Assembly (NCBI GenBank): GCA_902774185.1
Contig: CACYHE010000008.1
Span: 84,978-148,977 of the forward strand
Source: an uncultured Bacteroidales bacterium
GTDB lineage: Bacteria; Bacteroidota; Bacteroidia; Bacteroidales; Paludibacteraceae
Direction of reading: 5' to 3'
DNA: 64,000 bases
Every line of letters begins with the position of its first letter. The first letter of the stretch is position 1. The notes under the pieces are model-generated. The model saw only the letters and a program-made list of their open reading frames with translations, was not told where the DNA came from and made no database searches. The translations under genes were made by a program, and so were the position numbers. Shown here in pieces: positions 56,101 to 63,874 of this stretch.

Positions 56101-58347
56101 GGTTGCATACCACTGACCGTTGTAATAATACGGTTTAGCAAAGTTTATTGTCAGGTCACCGGTCTCAAGTCCAAAACCGTTATTGAATTTGATGTTCGTA
56201 TAATTCGGCGTGAACGTTACTGCATAAACAGTATATCGATTCTTTTCCGTTACAGATGTGGTGAGGGTCATTATGTCGCCAGGCCATTCTGTTCCGGGAG
56301 AAGCGCCCCACATATGAGCGTAAACTTGTGCCCAAGTAGCATGGTTGATGAAATAGATTGTATGCGCCCCATCTAAAACGGTTACCTCTTTCGTGGCTTC
56401 AGCATGTTTGGATTCATCACCATCCACTTCAACTTTTACAGTATATGTATCCGCTACGTCAAAGTTGAAAGATGTAACAGCAACGCCGTAGTCTCCTGTA
56501 CCTTTCTTCACATAGAATTTATATACGGGATTCTCAACATTCGTAGATGTCGCGGAGAATTTAGCCGTCATACCTGAAGCGATAGTATTTCCTAAAGATA
56601 CGAAATCAACAGTAGGAATCACAGGTGGTACATAAGTGCCCCATGTATAATTTATACCATCCGTGCTGACAATCATGTTTTTGCCTTCTGTAGGAAGCGT
56701 AGTACAGTAATAATCGTTCCAACTACCTCCAGCTTCACAGCGCCATAATTTAGTTGAAGCGGTAACTTTCCAATCGGCCTCCAAAGTCTGACTGATCACC
56801 GTACCGGTGCTCCCATGCCACACCTCAGTGCCTCCCACATAGGTATTGATACCTCCATCATAGGCTGTGAAATCATAATAGATCGTTGTTCCGGAAGTGA
56901 AAGTATAAGAAGGCGACGGAACGAACGTGGACCATGTAGCACTGGTGGAATTTTGGGCAAATACAGTCACGTAGTCCTTTGGTTCTGTCCCAATTAACGA
57001 TATATGATCCGTGTGTCCCCAGTCTTCAGATACATTACTCGGATTATGACGACTGAATTTAACGGATTTATAATAACCGGCTTCGGGAGTGAAGGCGTAT
57101 ATACTTCCTTCTTCCAATACGCCATTAACCTCTACAGTGCTGTTGTCTGCTTTTGTAAAGGTGGCTTTTTGAACAGCGTTCGCATCTAACCACCAACTTA
57201 CATGATCAGCCTTGAGATATATAGGAGTCGAACCATCGAATGAGCGGAGGGATTGCGCTGTAACAGCGATTGTTACATCTTGTGCCGGCATGGTGAAGGA
57301 ATAGACATTGTTTGCACCTGTTAACTCAGTGCCGTTCGCGGTTACCGTCAACAAATAATTAGCATCCGGAGTAACGGTGAAGTTGATTGCTGCATCCGTA
57401 TTTCCACTTGTCGGGTTACCAGCGGCAAGGGTATAATGCGACGGAGAAGCAGGATAGGAAATATTGTATGAAATTGGTGTTGCCGCAACCGTAATTGCCA
57501 CAGCTTTATTCGGCATTGTAAAACTATAGTTGTTGCCGTTCTGTGTGATCGTTGCATCGCTACTGCTTACTGTGACGGAATAACCTGCATCCGGGGTCAC
57601 CGTAAATTGAACGGTCTCCCCAGAGGTTTTAGAACTTGGTAATGAACCATATGTCCAATGGGTTGCTGTCGTTGCTGTGATAGCGTATTCTCCTGCTTGA
57701 GGGGGATAAGTAACAGTCAACGTATTTGTCTCATAAGTCCATGTGAAGGTATAATCACCTGCTACATCTGCATTGAGTGTGCAGTTGCCGCTGCCGGATG
57801 TTATTGTGCGAGAGTTATTAGCACGAGTAAAAGAAGAGCCATTAGAAGTCCAGTTTCCGCTACCTCCAACACGCATACCAAACGAGTAACTTCCTTTTTT
57901 GAGGTTATAGGTATGAGATGCTGTTTCTTTATTGCTGGCTGCCGTAAATTGAACAGTCGCCCAGCTTGAACTTGTCATTGTACCGTGTGCACCTACGTAT
58001 CCGCCAAGGATCTGCGCATTCACAGCATTACCGGAAGTGGTATAGGTGATCAGCAATTTGGTGTTTGCGGGAACCGTTATAGAATAATTCGAAGAAGGAT
58101 AAGCGTTATCCCAACTACCATTCTTAACCACCTTAAACTCAACAGATAAGGAACTACTACCGGTGTTCGATTTTACTAATCGGTACTTACCATCTTGGAG
58201 CGTCATCTTGTTATTGTCGTCAGTGGTGTTCCAATTGCTACCAAACAGACTGGAGCTTCCTGCAACGCGGTAAACATCGGCTGCCTGCACGACTGTCATA
58301 CTGCCGAATAAAAGAAGGGCAGTGAAAAGTGTTAGAAGTTTTTTCAT
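53164..58347 (-). CDS. giant secreted glycan-binding-type protein (starch-binding-like modules)
   Basis: 1727 residues. Signal peptide (MKKLLTLFTALLLFGSMTVV ending QAA), an N-terminal module with SSSLFGSNWNTTDDNNKMTL and FKVVKNGSWDNAYPSSNY like SusE/SusF-type starch modules, two InlB-B-like repeats (SGETVQFTVTPDAGYSVTVS; AINFTVTPDANYLLTV), three CBM26-like modules (TLYFVNKEGWEGVNIYFFSP; each with WPG and an YFVNK/YFINH start), spaced by PKD-like strands, and two more SusE-like modules (FLVGSIMGWDAPNAYRFM; IFLACDKLNNWAPADPNY). The end (NGQLYIILDGATYNAQGARV) is a common Bacteroidales terminus; just before it MTNDQLQITNKQ is repeat-encoded. Probably surface capture of alpha-glucans or related glycans; no catalytic domain seen. 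Confidence 0.87.
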   Translation of the reverse strand: MKKLLTLFTALLLFGSMTVVQAADVYRVAGSSSLFGSNWNTTDDNNKMTLQDGKYRLVKSNTGSSSLSVEFKVVKNGSWDNAYPSSNYSITVPANTKLLITYTTSGNAVNAQILGGYVGAHGTMTSSSWATVQFTAASNKETASHTYNLKKGSYSFGMRVGGSGNWTSNGSSFTRANNSRTITSGSGNCTLNADVAGDYTFTWTYETNTLTVTYPPQAGEYAITATTATHWTYGSLPSSKTSGETVQFTVTPDAGYSVTVSSSDATITQNGNNYSFTMPNKAVAITVAATPISYNISYPASPSHYTLAAGNPTSGNTDAAINFTVTPDANYLLTVTANGTELTGANNVYSFTMPAQDVTIAVTAQSLRSFDGSTPIYLKADHVSWWLDANAVQKATFTKADNSTVEVNGVLEEGSIYAFTPEAGYYKSVKFSRHNPSNVSEDWGHTDHISLIGTEPKDYVTVFAQNSTSATWSTFVPSPSYTFTSGTTIYYDFTAYDGGINTYVGGTEVWHGSTGTVISQTLEADWKVTASTKLWRCEAGGSWNDYYCTTLPTEGKNMIVSTDGINYTWGTYVPPVIPTVDFVSLGNTIASGMTAKFSATSTNVENPVYKFYVKKGTGDYGVAVTSFNFDVADTYTVKVEVDGDESKHAEATKEVTVLDGAHTIYFINHATWAQVYAHMWGASPGTEWPGDIMTLTTSVTEKNRYTVYAVTFTPNYTNIKFNNGFGLETGDLTINFAKPYYYNGQWYATLEECDPITVTLSGLENRYLVGENATLSSSSNLTNASYSYEVKIDEGEYVELENNPYTFAVAGEYTFKVTATGDEGSKSVTQTVNVYNPLTLYFVNKEGWEGVNIYFFSPGKTDWPGDPMTNTGVKTEGHNYDVYSFTIPEGVYSNVIFNGSSKQTVNLTIDDTKHYFLTSSTDGEGKFQGEWKATLAEIDPAIYVNFDGVAATVQVNTPLTLAATSNVENPTYNYYVKPAVGDYAAITSPHTFDALGTYTLKVEALENGEGDPVAYNEHEIEVYATRTYHNGEVIKVDFSDVSGEVKGVNFPYGDQSTNLAHDANGAGTVKTITFTTDVTWSTLQDFIKTEKNGWNAQKFTLPNGYQNIVKVAADGASYYWTLEPAVNITNLNDAYIVGEQVSITATTNLTNPSYSYQLKIDEGEFATLEDNPYTFAATGEYTFKVTVTGDEGEMAATKTVNVYNPLTLYFVNKEGWSNIHAYAFGANEVKNANWPGETMTATGESTTRHTYAVYSITIPAGRYTTAIFNNGNGGSGNQTENMTIDPDKPYYYDGEWYATLAECDQPVTKIFLVGSIMGWDAPNAYRFMKENEDSKEASVTVNITEYSDISFKLVDNGNWRGCDPQKTITKDDNTVTILANASGENVLMTPYAAGNYIFTIDLDPESDTYRQITVTYPEGEAMPIPQNIFLACDKLNNWAPADPNYKFSVSGDVATLEVTLAENTDYAFKLVHNGSWYGANYNFNYYWNTDVQMVYEATQANLNAFKAGTYTFKYTISTNTLTIHFKETDATEVAISQYEYATLYSATGFDVPDEVEAYIITGLDGIHLTTERIYRIPANTGVLLHAPQGNYDFYEGDSRYMGVDVSANMMKGTVANQEINNELVHYILSLNSENVVGLYWPYGTGANYGVGSFENKAGKAYLEIPAASQPQSVVARRGFPLSPGAGMPTGIEMTNDQLQITNKQIVNGQLYIILDGATYNAQGARVQ
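53222..53275 (-). repeat. in-frame repeat encoding the C-terminal linker of the giant 53164 protein
   Basis: Coding strand ATGACCAATGACCAATTACA then AATCACAAATAAGCAAATCG; gives MTNDQLQITNKQIVNGQ. Confidence 0.82.
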
Positions 58348-58638
58348 GATTTAAATGATTTTTAGTTAAAAAATATGATTGTTTTTGTTATACAAAATAA
58401 AAGGCAATGCGCAAAAAGCGCACCGCCTGTGTCGTTGCTTATTTATAGGATGTTGTTATGCCGACAAATACACAATTTTTCCGCTGGGTGGGGTAAAATT
58501 GGATATTTTTGTGTATTCATAGTACGTTTATTTTGTTTCAAGATTAATTATTTTTGTCTAACATAGATTATCTTTTTACTTGTTACTCTATGGTCATAGT
58601 TTGCATCATACGCATTAATTTTATTTATAAAATATTTT
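58348..58638. other. 291-bp gene-free interval
   Basis: Holds the hairpin at 58403-58427 and otherwise A+T-rich DNA. No consensus promoter for the leftward giant gene was found; it may use a degenerate one or read-through. Confidence 0.6.
58403..58427 (-). terminator. hairpin, probable terminator of the MNT/HEPN operon or leader hairpin of the giant gene
   Basis: TGCGC (58408-58412) with GCGCA (58418-58422) and outer GGC/GCC pairs; on the minus strand it is followed by TTTTATTTTG. Confidence 0.55.
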
Positions 58639-59031
58639 TTATAATTGTTCTTTTATTTTGCTGACAAGTGCTTTTAACGGCTCTATCAAAGGAAGAACCT
58701 CATCTTCGGTTGCATCAATAAAGCAATTATAATCACCTCGTTCACGCATACTCTCTAATTTAGAAAACAAGTGACCTTCTTCTGCAGAGAATATGCCTGT
58801 CCGTACGAATTCCTTATTAAACGCAATTAGGGCACCCCTATGAGTATGTACTTGGATGGCATTATGTATCATCAGCGCGCTCACTGCATGGAAAACGGCA
58901 TAATACATTCTATTAACTAAAGTGTCCCAATATTTTTGTTCTACTAAAGTTGGAAACTGTAGCATAATCTTCTCTGCACGCTCAATCTCCAACTCTACCA
59001 TTATTCGGCGTTCTTCCTCGGACAAACTCAT
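58639..59031 (-). CDS. HEPN-domain protein, partner of an MNT nucleotidyltransferase
   Basis: A 130-residue all-helical protein with LEIERAEKIMLQFPTLVEQK, the HEPN R-x4-6-H segment as NRMYYAVFHAVSALM near residues 40-55 and HRGALIAFNKEFVRTGIF. In MNT/HEPN modules the HEPN protein is an RNase toxin or a stable partner silenced by nucleotidylation. ATGA overlap (59028-59031) with the upstream MNT gene makes a standard two-gene module. Confidence 0.9.
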   Translation of the reverse strand: MSLSEEERRIMVELEIERAEKIMLQFPTLVEQKYWDTLVNRMYYAVFHAVSALMIHNAIQVHTHRGALIAFNKEFVRTGIFSAEEGHLFSKLESMRERGDYNCFIDATEDEVLPLIEPLKALVSKIKEQL

Positions 59032-59348
59032 ATCAGTACTATTTTATCCTGTTCGACATTTTGGACAAATGGAGTAAATTGCATTTGTTGCCATTGTTTT
59101 TTAGTGTATATCTGAGGAATGACCACTTGGTCATCTGCACTAGCCATTAACGTGAAGGGGTAGGCGTATTGTGCAAAATCCGTACTTTTCTGTTTGTCCT
59201 CATCAAGTAATATCAACAAATCCCAGTCGGAATCAGTACGTGCGGTGCCTCTTGCACGAGAACCATACAACCATAGAGAAGCCGAACCGGGTAGGACTTT
59301 CCTTCCCAATCTCGATAAACGCCCCATGAATCGTTGTGAACCGCTCAT
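59028..59348 (-). CDS. MNT-type minimal nucleotidyltransferase
   Basis: A 106-residue protein with the pol-beta-type motif GSRARGTARTDSDWDLLILL (GS, then DxD) near residues 28-48. It likely adds a nucleotide to the HEPN partner (antitoxin role) or to another target. First gene of the pair; the promoter lies at 59374-59404. Confidence 0.9.
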   Translation of the reverse strand: MSGSQRFMGRLSRLGRKVLPGSASLWLYGSRARGTARTDSDWDLLILLDEDKQKSTDFAQYAYPFTLMASADDQVVIPQIYTKKQWQQMQFTPFVQNVEQDKIVLI

Positions 59349-59373
59349 TTTTTTACATTATATTTTTCGGCGA

Positions 59374-59404
59374 CAAAGGTACAAAAAAAAATGCACATGA
59401 GCAA
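59374..59404 (-). promoter_or_regulatory. promoter of the MNT/HEPN pair
   Basis: Minus strand TTG (59404-59402), 20 bp, TACCTTTG (59381-59374); -33 region TTTGCTCATGTGCA. Confidence 0.85.
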
Positions 59405-59662
59405 ATTTATTTTATTTTTTTTTGAGTTTTTCTCGATTTATTTGCGTATATTTGCATTTTTTTCAATTTGCACGAAATTCTGAACAGGTAATAATTAGGT
59501 AAAAAGTAGGGAATAATATGCTAATAAGTACGTGTGAGAATTTTTCGTCAGAAATTCATCATCTTACGTAGTTGATACGTAGTTGATACGTAATTGATAC
59601 GTAATCGACCCGTCGAAGTTGAGGAAAATTGGTACAAATTACATCTTTTTTACCTCAAAAAT
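59405..59662. other. gene-free spacer between divergent genes
   Basis: Part of the 382-bp interval 59349-59730. Very A+T-rich; contains the 11-bp repeats at 59565-59608 and nothing else recognisable. Confidence 0.65.
59565..59608. repeat. four 11-bp direct repeats
   Basis: TACGTAGTTGA twice, TACGTAATTGA, TACGTAATCGA. Same theme as 15046-15078. Confidence 0.88.
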
Positions 59663-59693
59663 TTGCATATATGCAAAAAAAACACTATCTTTG
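59663..59693 (+). promoter_or_regulatory. promoter of the glucosaminidase gene
   Basis: TTG (59663-59665), 20 bp, TATCTTTG (59686-59693); -33 region is the full palindrome TTTGCATATATGCAAA. Confidence 0.87.
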
Positions 59694-59730
59694 CACCCGC
59701 ATTTTGTGTGAATTTAAAAATCAGTATCAG

Positions 59731-60825
59731 ATGAAAAGAATCAGTTTCATTGTTTTGGCGGTTGTGATGGCAATGAGCGTGGCAGCGCAGAAACAGAACC
59801 AGACCTATCTGGATTATATCGAAGAATGGAAGAATACCGCCATCCTGCAGCAGGAGGAGTACGGCATTCCGGCATCTATCACGATGGCGCAGGCTTTGTT
59901 GGAGTCCGCAGCGGGTCAGAGTGAGTTGGCGCGTAATGCGAAGAACCATTTCGGCATCAAGTGTACGAGTGAGTGGTTCGGCGGCGTGTATTACTACGAC
60001 GATGACAAGAAAGACGAGTGTTTCCGTCAGTACGCCAATGCGGCAGAGAGTTTCAAGGACCACTCCCGTTTCTTGCAGCGTCCCCGTTACTCAACCTGTT
60101 TTGAGATCGCCGTGGATGACTATGAGGGTTGGGCGTTCCGTTTGCGCGAATGCGGTTACGCCACCGACAAGCACTATGCCTCCAAGTTGATCCGCTTGAT
60201 TGAGGATTACCGTCTGGACACCTTGGGTAAAGGCGCTGCGGTCGGAGCATACGATCCGGACGGAGAGCAGGATATCGTAGCTACGGAACCGACGGCAGAG
60301 AGCCCGAAAGCGGAGCAGCAACCGGTACCGCAAGACCAGCAGTTACCGCCGGATAATCAGAAACCGAAGAAGGCCGTTGTAGTACATCGTAACGAACCGA
60401 TCATGGTGATCAAGAACGATCCCGAACCCGAATATGTGGCTCCGAAGACCGCCCGTCAAGAGCGGGACAGCTTCCTATTGATGCACCCCAAGAAACGCTT
60501 CAACGGCGTCAACTACGTGGAGGCACGGGAAGGCGATACGTACGCCAATGTGGCATTCCGTCTGAATGTGCGGGAACGGGATCTGAGAGAGTATAACGAC
60601 GCTTTGGGTCGTGACTTGGCAGTGGGTGACCGTATCTACATGGCGCCGAAGAAATCATCCGGCACGAAGGATTATGTATGGTCCTATACCGGTTTGTCGT
60701 TGTGGAAACTGAGTCAGGACGAAGGTGTCACCATCGAGGCGATACAGAAACTGAACGGACTGGATCAGACGGTACGCGTGTTCCGCACACGGCAGAAGAT
60801 CTACCTCAAGAAAGGTGAAAGGTGA
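59731..60825 (+). CDS. secreted glucosaminidase-domain protein with LysM
   Basis: 364 residues: signal peptide MKRISFIVLAVVMAMSVAAQ, glucosaminidase domain at about 25-170 with the catalytic-type GIPASITMAQALLESAAGQS and AKNHFGIKC, a Pro/Gln-rich linker, a segment with VEAREGDTYANVAFRLNVRE (LysM-like) and a C-terminal LysM (GLSLWKLSQDEGVTIEAIQK). It cleaves peptidoglycan glycan strands while bound by LysM. ATG 59731 follows the promoter at normal distance. The last codons KKGER and the stop are inside the GTGAAAG tandem repeat. Confidence 0.92.
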   Translation: MKRISFIVLAVVMAMSVAAQKQNQTYLDYIEEWKNTAILQQEEYGIPASITMAQALLESAAGQSELARNAKNHFGIKCTSEWFGGVYYYDDDKKDECFRQYANAAESFKDHSRFLQRPRYSTCFEIAVDDYEGWAFRLRECGYATDKHYASKLIRLIEDYRLDTLGKGAAVGAYDPDGEQDIVATEPTAESPKAEQQPVPQDQQLPPDNQKPKKAVVVHRNEPIMVIKNDPEPEYVAPKTARQERDSFLLMHPKKRFNGVNYVEAREGDTYANVAFRLNVRERDLREYNDALGRDLAVGDRIYMAPKKSSGTKDYVWSYTGLSLWKLSQDEGVTIEAIQKLNGLDQTVRVFRTRQKIYLKKGER

Positions 60826-60887
60826 AAGGTGAAAGGTGAAAGGTGAGAGGTGAAAGGTGAAAGGTGAAAGGTGAAAGGTGAAAGGAA
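60813..60887 (+). repeat. GTGAAAG tandem repeat across the stop and start of two genes
   Basis: About ten 7-bp units (AAAGGTG). They contain the TGA stop of the glucosaminidase gene and the GTG start (60878) of the DUF721 gene; each unit offers both a purine-rich site and a GTG. Confidence 0.92.
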
Positions 60888-61165
60888 GCGAAACGATAGG
60901 AGAAGCGATGCTGGCATTCCTGCGCGAGAGCGGACTGGAGCAGTCCGTGTTAGACGTGCAGGTAGAGGAAGCATGGCCGCGTGTGATGGGCGAGACGGTA
61001 ACTCGCCTGACCCGTAGTGTGGAGGTCAAAGACGGCATGCTAATCGTGCATATCAACTCCGCTGCTCTCAAAGCCCAACTATTCGAGAACCGGTTTGAGT
61101 TGGTGAAGAAACTGAACGAGGCCGTTGGCGCTAATGCCATCAAGGATTGTAGAATCCTTGGATGA
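60878..61165 (+). CDS. DUF721 (DciA-like) protein
   Basis: A 95-residue DUF721 domain: ETIGEAMLAFLRESGLEQSV, VQVEEAWPRVMGETVTRLTR, GMLIVHINSAALKAQLFENR. Members include DciA, the helicase loader/regulator, and small Bacteroidetes homologues. The N-terminal IGEAMLAFL matches the family start, so initiation must be at or near GTG 60878, which lies in the last units of the GTGAAAG repeat; ATG 60908 would cut into the domain. Follows the glucosaminidase gene by 52 bp of repeat. Confidence 0.87.
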   Translation: MKGSETIGEAMLAFLRESGLEQSVLDVQVEEAWPRVMGETVTRLTRSVEVKDGMLIVHINSAALKAQLFENRFELVKKLNEAVGANAIKDCRILG

Positions 61166-61199
61166 AATGACGATTGGACGATTGATTGATCTATTGCAA

Positions 61200-61368
61200 A
61201 TTAGTACTGATGCGATAAAATTAGAAAAAAACAATAAAAACCCTTTCGAATGATTTAGATGTTGCACATCTTACGTACTTTGCTACTAAAACCTACTTAA
61301 AAGTAAACTTTTAGATAGAGCTTTTACTACCAAATTACGTACTCCAGAGTGTATAAATCATTCGAAAG
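61200..61368. repeat. copy 1 of an element with 15-bp inverted repeats (MITE-like)
   Basis: ATTAGTACTGATGCGATAA (61200-61218), then CTTTCGAATGATTTA (61243-61257) and its exact reverse complement (61354-61368), with TACTAAAACC and TTTTAGATAG blocks between. The 280-bp interval 61166-61445 holds this element and the AATCGTAAAT repeat, no gene. Confidence 0.75.
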
Positions 61369-61409
61369 AAAAAACATAAAAAATATTTTTTGTTTCAAAT
61401 CGAAAAATA

Positions 61410-61445
61410 AATTGTAAAATCGTAAATCGATAAATCGTAAATCAT
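61410..61445 (+). repeat. AATCGTAAAT pre-start repeat before mutS2
   Basis: AAATTGTAAAATCGTAAATC, then GATAAATCGTAAATCATT, running directly into the TTG start. Confidence 0.85.
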
Positions 61446-63767
61446 TTGTATTATCCGGAGAACATAGAGCAGAAGATAGACTTCGTGGAGATACGCGAAG
61501 AGTTGGGTCGTCGTTGTGCGTCGGGGTTGGGGCGTGAGCGGGTGGCTGCGATGCAGATGGAGACGGAATTTGAGACGGTGCAAGGTCTGTTACTGTTAAC
61601 CGACCAGATGCGTCTCGCGCAAGCGGACCCGATGTTGACGTTCCCGCGCGGAGACATCCACGATATGCGGGAAGCCGTGTCGCGTATCCGTATCGAGGGA
61701 CTGTTCTTAGACGAAGCCGAACTGGACGACCTGCGTAAGACGCTCGCCTATGCGGTTGAGTTAGAGCGATTCTTCGCTGCGCTGGATAGCGCCAAGTATG
61801 CGCTGCTAAAGGAACTAGGCGGCCTAGGGAGCCCGGGCATCCTGGGAAGTCTGGTGGATGAGATAGACCGCATACTCGATCGTTACGGACGGTTAGCGGA
61901 CCATGCTTCGCCGGAGTTAGCCCGTATACGGCGGGAGTTAGTGAACCTGCAGGGCAGCGTAGGACGCACTTTAGCATCTATCTTACGTCAAGCTAAAGCA
62001 GACGGGTTCGTAGATGCAGACGCAGCTCCTACGCTTCGCGAAGGACGACTGGTGATTCCCGTTTCCCCCGGCTACAAACGCAAGATAGGCGGTATCGTAC
62101 ATGACGAGTCCGCAACGGGTAAGACCGTCTTCATCGAACCCCAACAAGTGGTGGATGCCAATAATCATATCCGGGAGTTGGAAGGCGCGGAACGACGGGA
62201 ACGGGTACGTATCCTGCAAGCCATCACGGACCGTCTGAGACCCAACACCGAAGCCATCCTGATGAGTCAGAAGATGTTGGCGGAGGTGGATTTTCTCAAT
62301 GCCAAAGTGTCGTTGGCGAACACGCTGCATGCGATCCGTCCGGAGATCGTAAACGAACCCCTTATCGACTGGAGCGAGGCGCGACACCCGGTGCTTTGGA
62401 TGCATTATACACCGCAAGGCAAGACGGTGGTTCCGCTCTCGATACGTTTGCGTGGCGAAGAGAACCGGATGCTCGTCATCAGCGGCCCCAACGCAGGCGG
62501 TAAGTCGGTATGTCTGAAGACCGTGGCGATATTGCAATACATGCTCCAATGCGGTTTGTTAGTGCCGGTAGCGGAGCAGAGTAGAGCGGGACTGTTTGAC
62601 CGCCTGATGATCGATATCGGCGACGAGCAGTCAATACAGGATGAACTTTCCACTTATTCGTCTCACCTAAAGAATATGAAAGCCTTCTTGCGTCAAGCCG
62701 ATGACCGCACGTTGGTGTTAGTCGATGAGATGGGAACGGGTACCGAACCCTTGTTAGGCGGTGCGATCGCTGAGGCCATCTTACGGGAGTTGGTGAACCG
62801 TCGTGTGTTCGGTGTGATCACGACCCATTATACCAACCTCAAGCATTTTGCGGAGCAGACGCAGGGCGTTGTCAACGGCGCGATGCTGTACGACCGAGGG
62901 GCGATGCGTCCGCTGTTTCAGTTATCCATCGGTCAAGCCGGCAGTTCGTTCGCCATCGAGATAGCGCGGCAGACGGGATTGAGCGAAGAGATCATTCAGT
63001 ACGCCACCGAGTTGGTGGGCGAAGAACATATCGATTACGATAAGCAGTTACAAGATATCGCACGGGATAAGCGGTATTGGGAGAACAAACGGCAAGCTAT
63101 CCGACAGAAAGAGAAGGCATTGGAGGAACGTATCGCGCAGTACGACGAGCAGATGAAAGGTATCAAAGCCAAGAAGAAAGAGGTGCTGGAGGAAGCGCGT
63201 CAACAGGCGGAACAACTGTTGCAACAGTCCAATGCGACTATCGAACGTACCATCCGTGAGATCAAAGAGGCGAAGGCCGATAAGGAGAAGACGAAGAAGG
63301 CGAGGGAGAGAGTGGAGACGCTCAAAGAGAGCGTACAGAAGACAGCGCACAGCGCACAGACCGAATTACCTAAGAAGAAGGTGATGAAGGATTTCAGCGA
63401 ATTGAGGAAGCTGAAGGGGGATCTTGGGAATCCGAGTAATCCGAGTAGTCCGAAGAGTCGGAGTAATCCGACCTCGATGATCGCGCATAGTCGCACGATG
63501 CGTTTTGAGCGGACGCTGGATCTGCGAGGCTATCGTGCTGATGAGGCGCTGGAGAAACTGATCGCTTACATGGACGATGCGCAGATGGTAGGAGCCGGAG
63601 AAGTGACAATCCTTCATGGAACGGGTACGGGCGCGCTCAAACAATTGACACGCGACTACCTCAATGACCTCAACCGCCAACGTCGCAAACGAGGGAAGGT
63701 GGCACTTGAGTTCGGGGATGGCGATGTCAATCATGGCGGAGCAGGGCTTACAATTGTACAATTGTGA
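61446..63767 (+). CDS. mutS2: endonuclease MutS2
   Basis: 773 residues. MutS core and clamp domains, ATPase domain with Walker A VISGPNAGGKSVCLKT (near 346) and Walker B LVLVDEMGTGTEP (near 422), a long coiled coil (IRQKEKALEERIAQYDEQMK to KTKKARERVETLKES; about 550-640) and a C-terminal Smr nuclease domain (LDLRGYRADEALEKL; ILHGTGTGALK). Acts in suppression of recombination or rescue of collided ribosomes. It begins with TTG 61446 (YYPENIEQKIDF matches the family start; an in-frame TAA at 61431 excludes earlier starts). Repeats are translated at 63343-63363 (TAHSAQT) and 63424-63472 (NPSNPSSPKSRSNPTS) before the Smr domain. Confidence 0.94.
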   Translation: MYYPENIEQKIDFVEIREELGRRCASGLGRERVAAMQMETEFETVQGLLLLTDQMRLAQADPMLTFPRGDIHDMREAVSRIRIEGLFLDEAELDDLRKTLAYAVELERFFAALDSAKYALLKELGGLGSPGILGSLVDEIDRILDRYGRLADHASPELARIRRELVNLQGSVGRTLASILRQAKADGFVDADAAPTLREGRLVIPVSPGYKRKIGGIVHDESATGKTVFIEPQQVVDANNHIRELEGAERRERVRILQAITDRLRPNTEAILMSQKMLAEVDFLNAKVSLANTLHAIRPEIVNEPLIDWSEARHPVLWMHYTPQGKTVVPLSIRLRGEENRMLVISGPNAGGKSVCLKTVAILQYMLQCGLLVPVAEQSRAGLFDRLMIDIGDEQSIQDELSTYSSHLKNMKAFLRQADDRTLVLVDEMGTGTEPLLGGAIAEAILRELVNRRVFGVITTHYTNLKHFAEQTQGVVNGAMLYDRGAMRPLFQLSIGQAGSSFAIEIARQTGLSEEIIQYATELVGEEHIDYDKQLQDIARDKRYWENKRQAIRQKEKALEERIAQYDEQMKGIKAKKKEVLEEARQQAEQLLQQSNATIERTIREIKEAKADKEKTKKARERVETLKESVQKTAHSAQTELPKKKVMKDFSELRKLKGDLGNPSNPSSPKSRSNPTSMIAHSRTMRFERTLDLRGYRADEALEKLIAYMDDAQMVGAGEVTILHGTGTGALKQLTRDYLNDLNRQRRKRGKVALEFGDGDVNHGGAGLTIVQL
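63424..63472 (+). repeat. in-frame CCGAGTAAT repeat in mutS2
   Basis: Nine-bp units: AATCCGAGTAATCCGAGTAG, then TCCGAAGAGTCGGAGTAATC. Linker LGNPSNPSSPKSRSNP before the Smr domain. Confidence 0.88.
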
Positions 63768-63874
63768 TTTGTGATTTATTATAAAAAGAAAATAAACATA
63801 GATAAACACTGATTATTAATTTTATTAAAATACGAATATTTATTTAAAAATTGCTCTTTCAAATAAATTTGACA

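Noticed and set aside
58375-58566. A 63-codon plus-strand frame
   Set aside because: Lies in the leader/terminator region, has no promoter and a random-looking composition.
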